Assembly (NCBI GenBank): GCA_013361595.1
Contig: JABFXT010000207.1
Coordinates: 1-7,904 of the forward strand
Direction of reading: 5' to 3'
DNA: 7,904 bases
From: Nocardia sp.
Lineage (GTDB): Bacteria > Actinomycetota > Actinomycetes > Mycobacteriales > Mycobacteriaceae
Part shown: positions 6,424 to 7,904 of the stretch, piece after piece
How the letters are laid out: every line of letters starts with the position of its first letter
How positions within the stretch are numbered: the stretch's first letter is position 1
The notes under the pieces: model-generated
Told to the model about the DNA's origin: nothing
What the model saw: only the letters and a program-made list of their open reading frames with translations
The model's database searches: none
Position numbers and translations under genes: made by a program

Positions 6424-6462
6424 GGGTACACGCCCCTCTCTCGGGAATATCGCTGTGCGATA
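6422..6462 (+). terminator. Two small hairpins after lepA
   Basis: AGGGG/CCCCT (6422-6426 with 6433-6437) overlaps the lepA stop codon and can add one G-U pair. A second perfect 6-bp inverted repeat, TATCGC-TGT-GCGATA (6448-6462), follows 10 nt later. Neither has a T-run. Together they may end or stabilise the lepA message; the second could instead be a protein-binding palindrome. Confidence 0.35.
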
Positions 6463-6517
6463 GCCGGATCTGTCGTCGTCGCCCACCCCGCCCGCGGAAT
6501 CTGCTGATAACGAAAAT

Positions 6518-6546
6518 GTGACAGCCGCAGATGTCGACAATAGGCT
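6518..6546 (+). promoter_or_regulatory. Candidate promoter for the acidic Gly/Pro/Asp-rich protein gene
   Basis: GTGACA (6518-6523) and TAGGCT (6541-6546) are separated by exactly 17 nt, among the best sigma-A-like pairs in the window. The start site would be near 6553, giving a leader of about 59 nt. The spacer contains the perfect 8-bp palindrome TGTCGACA (6532-6539), a possible but unproven operator. The gene therefore looks independent of lepA. Confidence 0.5.
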
Positions 6547-6611
6547 GATAGCGGATCCGCGCCGGGCCACCCCGGCGTGGTTGCTGTTGAACGCGAGAGT
6601 GGAGTACTGGG

Positions 6612-7904
6612 ATGGCGCGTGATCTGCCGTTCGACGGCGAAGAAGAGGTCACCGAACGCGGTGGTGACACCGCCTATCGCATTGCCAGCGCCACGTCGCG
6701 GGTCGCGCGTGGCGGTGCCTATGTCACCGGCGGCGCGCTGATCGCGAACAACGGTGGCGGCGTCCCGGCCCCGCCGAGCGAACTGGACAGCCGCAACGCC
6801 GGTTGGGCGCGCAATGCCGATCCCGATCCCGATGTACCCAGTCCGGTGATCACCTTCCCGGACCCCGTTCCGGCCGATTCGCCCGGATCCGGCGGCGACG
6901 CGAGCACGACGGCGCCGCTCCCGTACGGCCCGAGACTCGATATCCAGGTCGGCCGCCCCGGCGACTTCGACCTCGACGACTACTACCCGGGTGTCCACAT
7001 GGAGGACATTCCGGGGCTCACACTGGAACCCGGCCCTTCCGAGGGCGGCGCCCCCGGTGCCGGGTTCATGCCGGGTACCGGGGTGCCCGACGCGGTGGTC
7101 CCGGGAGTACCCGAATTCGGTGCGCCGGATCCGGGTGTCCCGCCCCCGAACCACTTCCCGGGTTTCGACGGTATCCCCGGGCTGGGGGAGGGTTTTCCCG
7201 TGCCGGGCAACGACGGCCTCGGCGCCCCGGGCGAATTCGAGCTGCCGGCACCGGGAGATGCCTTCCAGACCGATATCTTCGATCTGCCCCGATTCGATCT
7301 GAGCCCGGATTCGGCGGTGCGATCGGTGGCGCGCGAACCCGGTGACGATGATTGGGGATTCGACCTCACCGATCTCGCCGTGCGTCCGGGCGGGGCTCCG
7401 GATTCCGGCTGGCCCGACGGTGCCTTCGACGGGGGCGTCGGCGGTGAGTTCCTCATCGACTACGGAGTCGGCGGCGGCATGGCTTTCGCCGACGGGTTCG
7501 GTCACGCGGTGGCCGTCGATTCGCAACTGGACCTCGATATCTCGGCGGGGCAGGACGGTTTCTGGATTGCCAGCGACTGGGATCTCGATATCACGGTCGG
7601 CGACGGCAGCCTGCTCGACGATCGGCTCGACCAATACCTGGACTGGGCGCGCACCGGCACCGGCGCGGATTCCCCGCAACTCACCGGGCGCGGTCCCCTG
7701 GATCCCGCCGCGCGGGCGGACGCGGCCGAAGCCGAATCCGGTGCCGTGACCGGGATCGATGCCGCCGGTCCGGTGGTGGGGGTCCCGTCCGGTACCGGTG
7801 CCACCTCGGGGGTTGCGGCGTCGAGCGGTATCCCGGGGGCGGCTGTTCCCGGCACCGGTCAGGCCCCGGTCGCGGTGAACGCCGGACCGTTCGCGCCCGC
7901 GGCT
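6612..7904 (+). CDS. Acidic Gly/Pro/Asp-rich protein of unknown function (3' truncated)
   Basis: An ORF opens at ATG 6612 and stays open to the window end, giving at least 431 residues. GGAG at 6601-6604 lies 7 nt upstream, and a promoter candidate precedes it. I do not recognise the family. There is no Sec or Tat signal peptide: the N-terminus (MARDLPFDGEEEVTERGGD) is acidic. Residues 20-45 (TAYRIASATSRVARGGAYVTGGALIA) could be an amphipathic or weakly membrane-associating segment. Residues about 50-105 are Pro/Asp-rich. Residues 134-215 are a Pro/Gly stretch with PG every few residues, probably disordered or extended. A less repetitive part (about 240-350) has alternating hydrophobic residues and the repeat-like LDLDISAG (306-313) and WDLDITVG (323-330). 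A Gly/Ala/Pro/Val tail follows. By hand count there is no Lys and no Cys, about 51 Asp and 16 Glu against 17 Arg. Codon use stays G/C-biased at third positions, so the frame is real. A cell-surface or scaffold role is a guess. Confidence 0.8.
   Translation, partial: MARDLPFDGEEEVTERGGDTAYRIASATSRVARGGAYVTGGALIANNGGGVPAPPSELDSRNAGWARNADPDPDVPSPVITFPDPVPADSPGSGGDASTTAPLPYGPRLDIQVGRPGDFDLDDYYPGVHMEDIPGLTLEPGPSEGGAPGAGFMPGTGVPDAVVPGVPEFGAPDPGVPPPNHFPGFDGIPGLGEGFPVPGNDGLGAPGEFELPAPGDAFQTDIFDLPRFDLSPDSAVRSVAREPGDDDWGFDLTDLAVRPGGAPDSGWPDGAFDGGVGGEFLIDYGVGGGMAFADGFGHAVAVDSQLDLDISAGQDGFWIASDWDLDITVGDGSLLDDRLDQYLDWARTGTGADSPQLTGRGPLDPAARADAAEAESGAVTGIDAAGPVVGVPSGTGATSGVAASSGIPGAAVPGTGQAPVAVNAGPFAPAA

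Noticed and set aside
6518..6531. TGTGACAGCCGCAG as a CRP-type site
   Set aside because: Only one half-site (TGTGA) is present, with no matching TCACA arm.
5326..6570. 414-codon minus-strand open frame inside lepA
   Set aside because: It is wholly antisense to conserved LepA domains and its product is not family-like.
6264..7679. Long minus-strand open frame (471 codons) opposite the lepA end and the acidic-protein gene
   Set aside because: It crosses the strongly supported lepA 3' end, the promoter and the next gene. Its product is a repetitive Arg/Gly/Val mix without any family pattern. It is a GC-rich shadow of the plus-strand frame.
1..7904. Mobile element, prophage, CRISPR array or new multi-gene defence system
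   Set aside because: I found no transposase, integrase, direct-repeat array or defence-type gene cluster. The window is conserved chromosome, and the single toxin-fold gene lacks a partner.

Overview
The window comes from a high-GC actinobacterium of the mycolic-acid group, most likely Nocardia or a close relative. The evidence is the strong G/C bias at third codon positions, the frequent GTG starts, the near-absence of classical E. coli promoters, and the gene set. A comEC-type gene followed by holA, with rpsT, a PemK/MazF-fold gene and lepA nearby, is the arrangement I recall from the comEC-holA-rpsT-lepA neighbourhood of Mycobacterium tuberculosis. The genus is an inference; no rRNA or other decisive marker is present. 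This is mainly conserved housekeeping chromosome. I see no insertion sequence, prophage, CRISPR array, tRNA or rRNA.

Layout. Bases 1-264 hold the 3' end of a ComEC/Rec2-type membrane protein. Bases 434-907 encode a SRPBCC-fold protein. A doubtful 55-codon ORF (904-1071) bridges the gap to holA (1068-2039), the delta subunit of the DNA polymerase III clamp loader. Convergent to holA, on the minus strand, lie an unrecognised 81-residue acidic protein (2076-2321) and rpsT (2470-2730). A clean 7-bp hairpin separates the convergent holA and 81-aa genes, and a stem plus T-run ends rpsT. After a 314-bp divergent control region comes a plus-strand AqpZ-type aquaporin (3045-3839). It converges with a minus-strand PemK/MazF-domain protein (3855-4424), and their two stop codons sit inside one imperfect inverted repeat. 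Divergent from that gene is lepA (about 4558-6423), encoding elongation factor 4. Bases 6612-7904 hold the start of a long, unrecognised, very acidic Gly/Pro/Asp-rich protein that runs off the end of the window.

The genes with known roles serve DNA uptake (comEC), replication (holA), translation (rpsT, lepA) and water flux (aquaporin). They look like separate transcription units rather than one pathway. The parts most worth a second look are the lysine- and cysteine-free acidic protein after lepA, the orphan toxin-fold protein with a basic N-terminal tail divergent from lepA, the operator-like inverted repeat beside the aquaporin promoter, and three genes whose starts sit 6-7 nt after a TANNNT -10 box, as expected of leaderless mRNAs. 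I did not find convincing evidence of a new multi-gene system.
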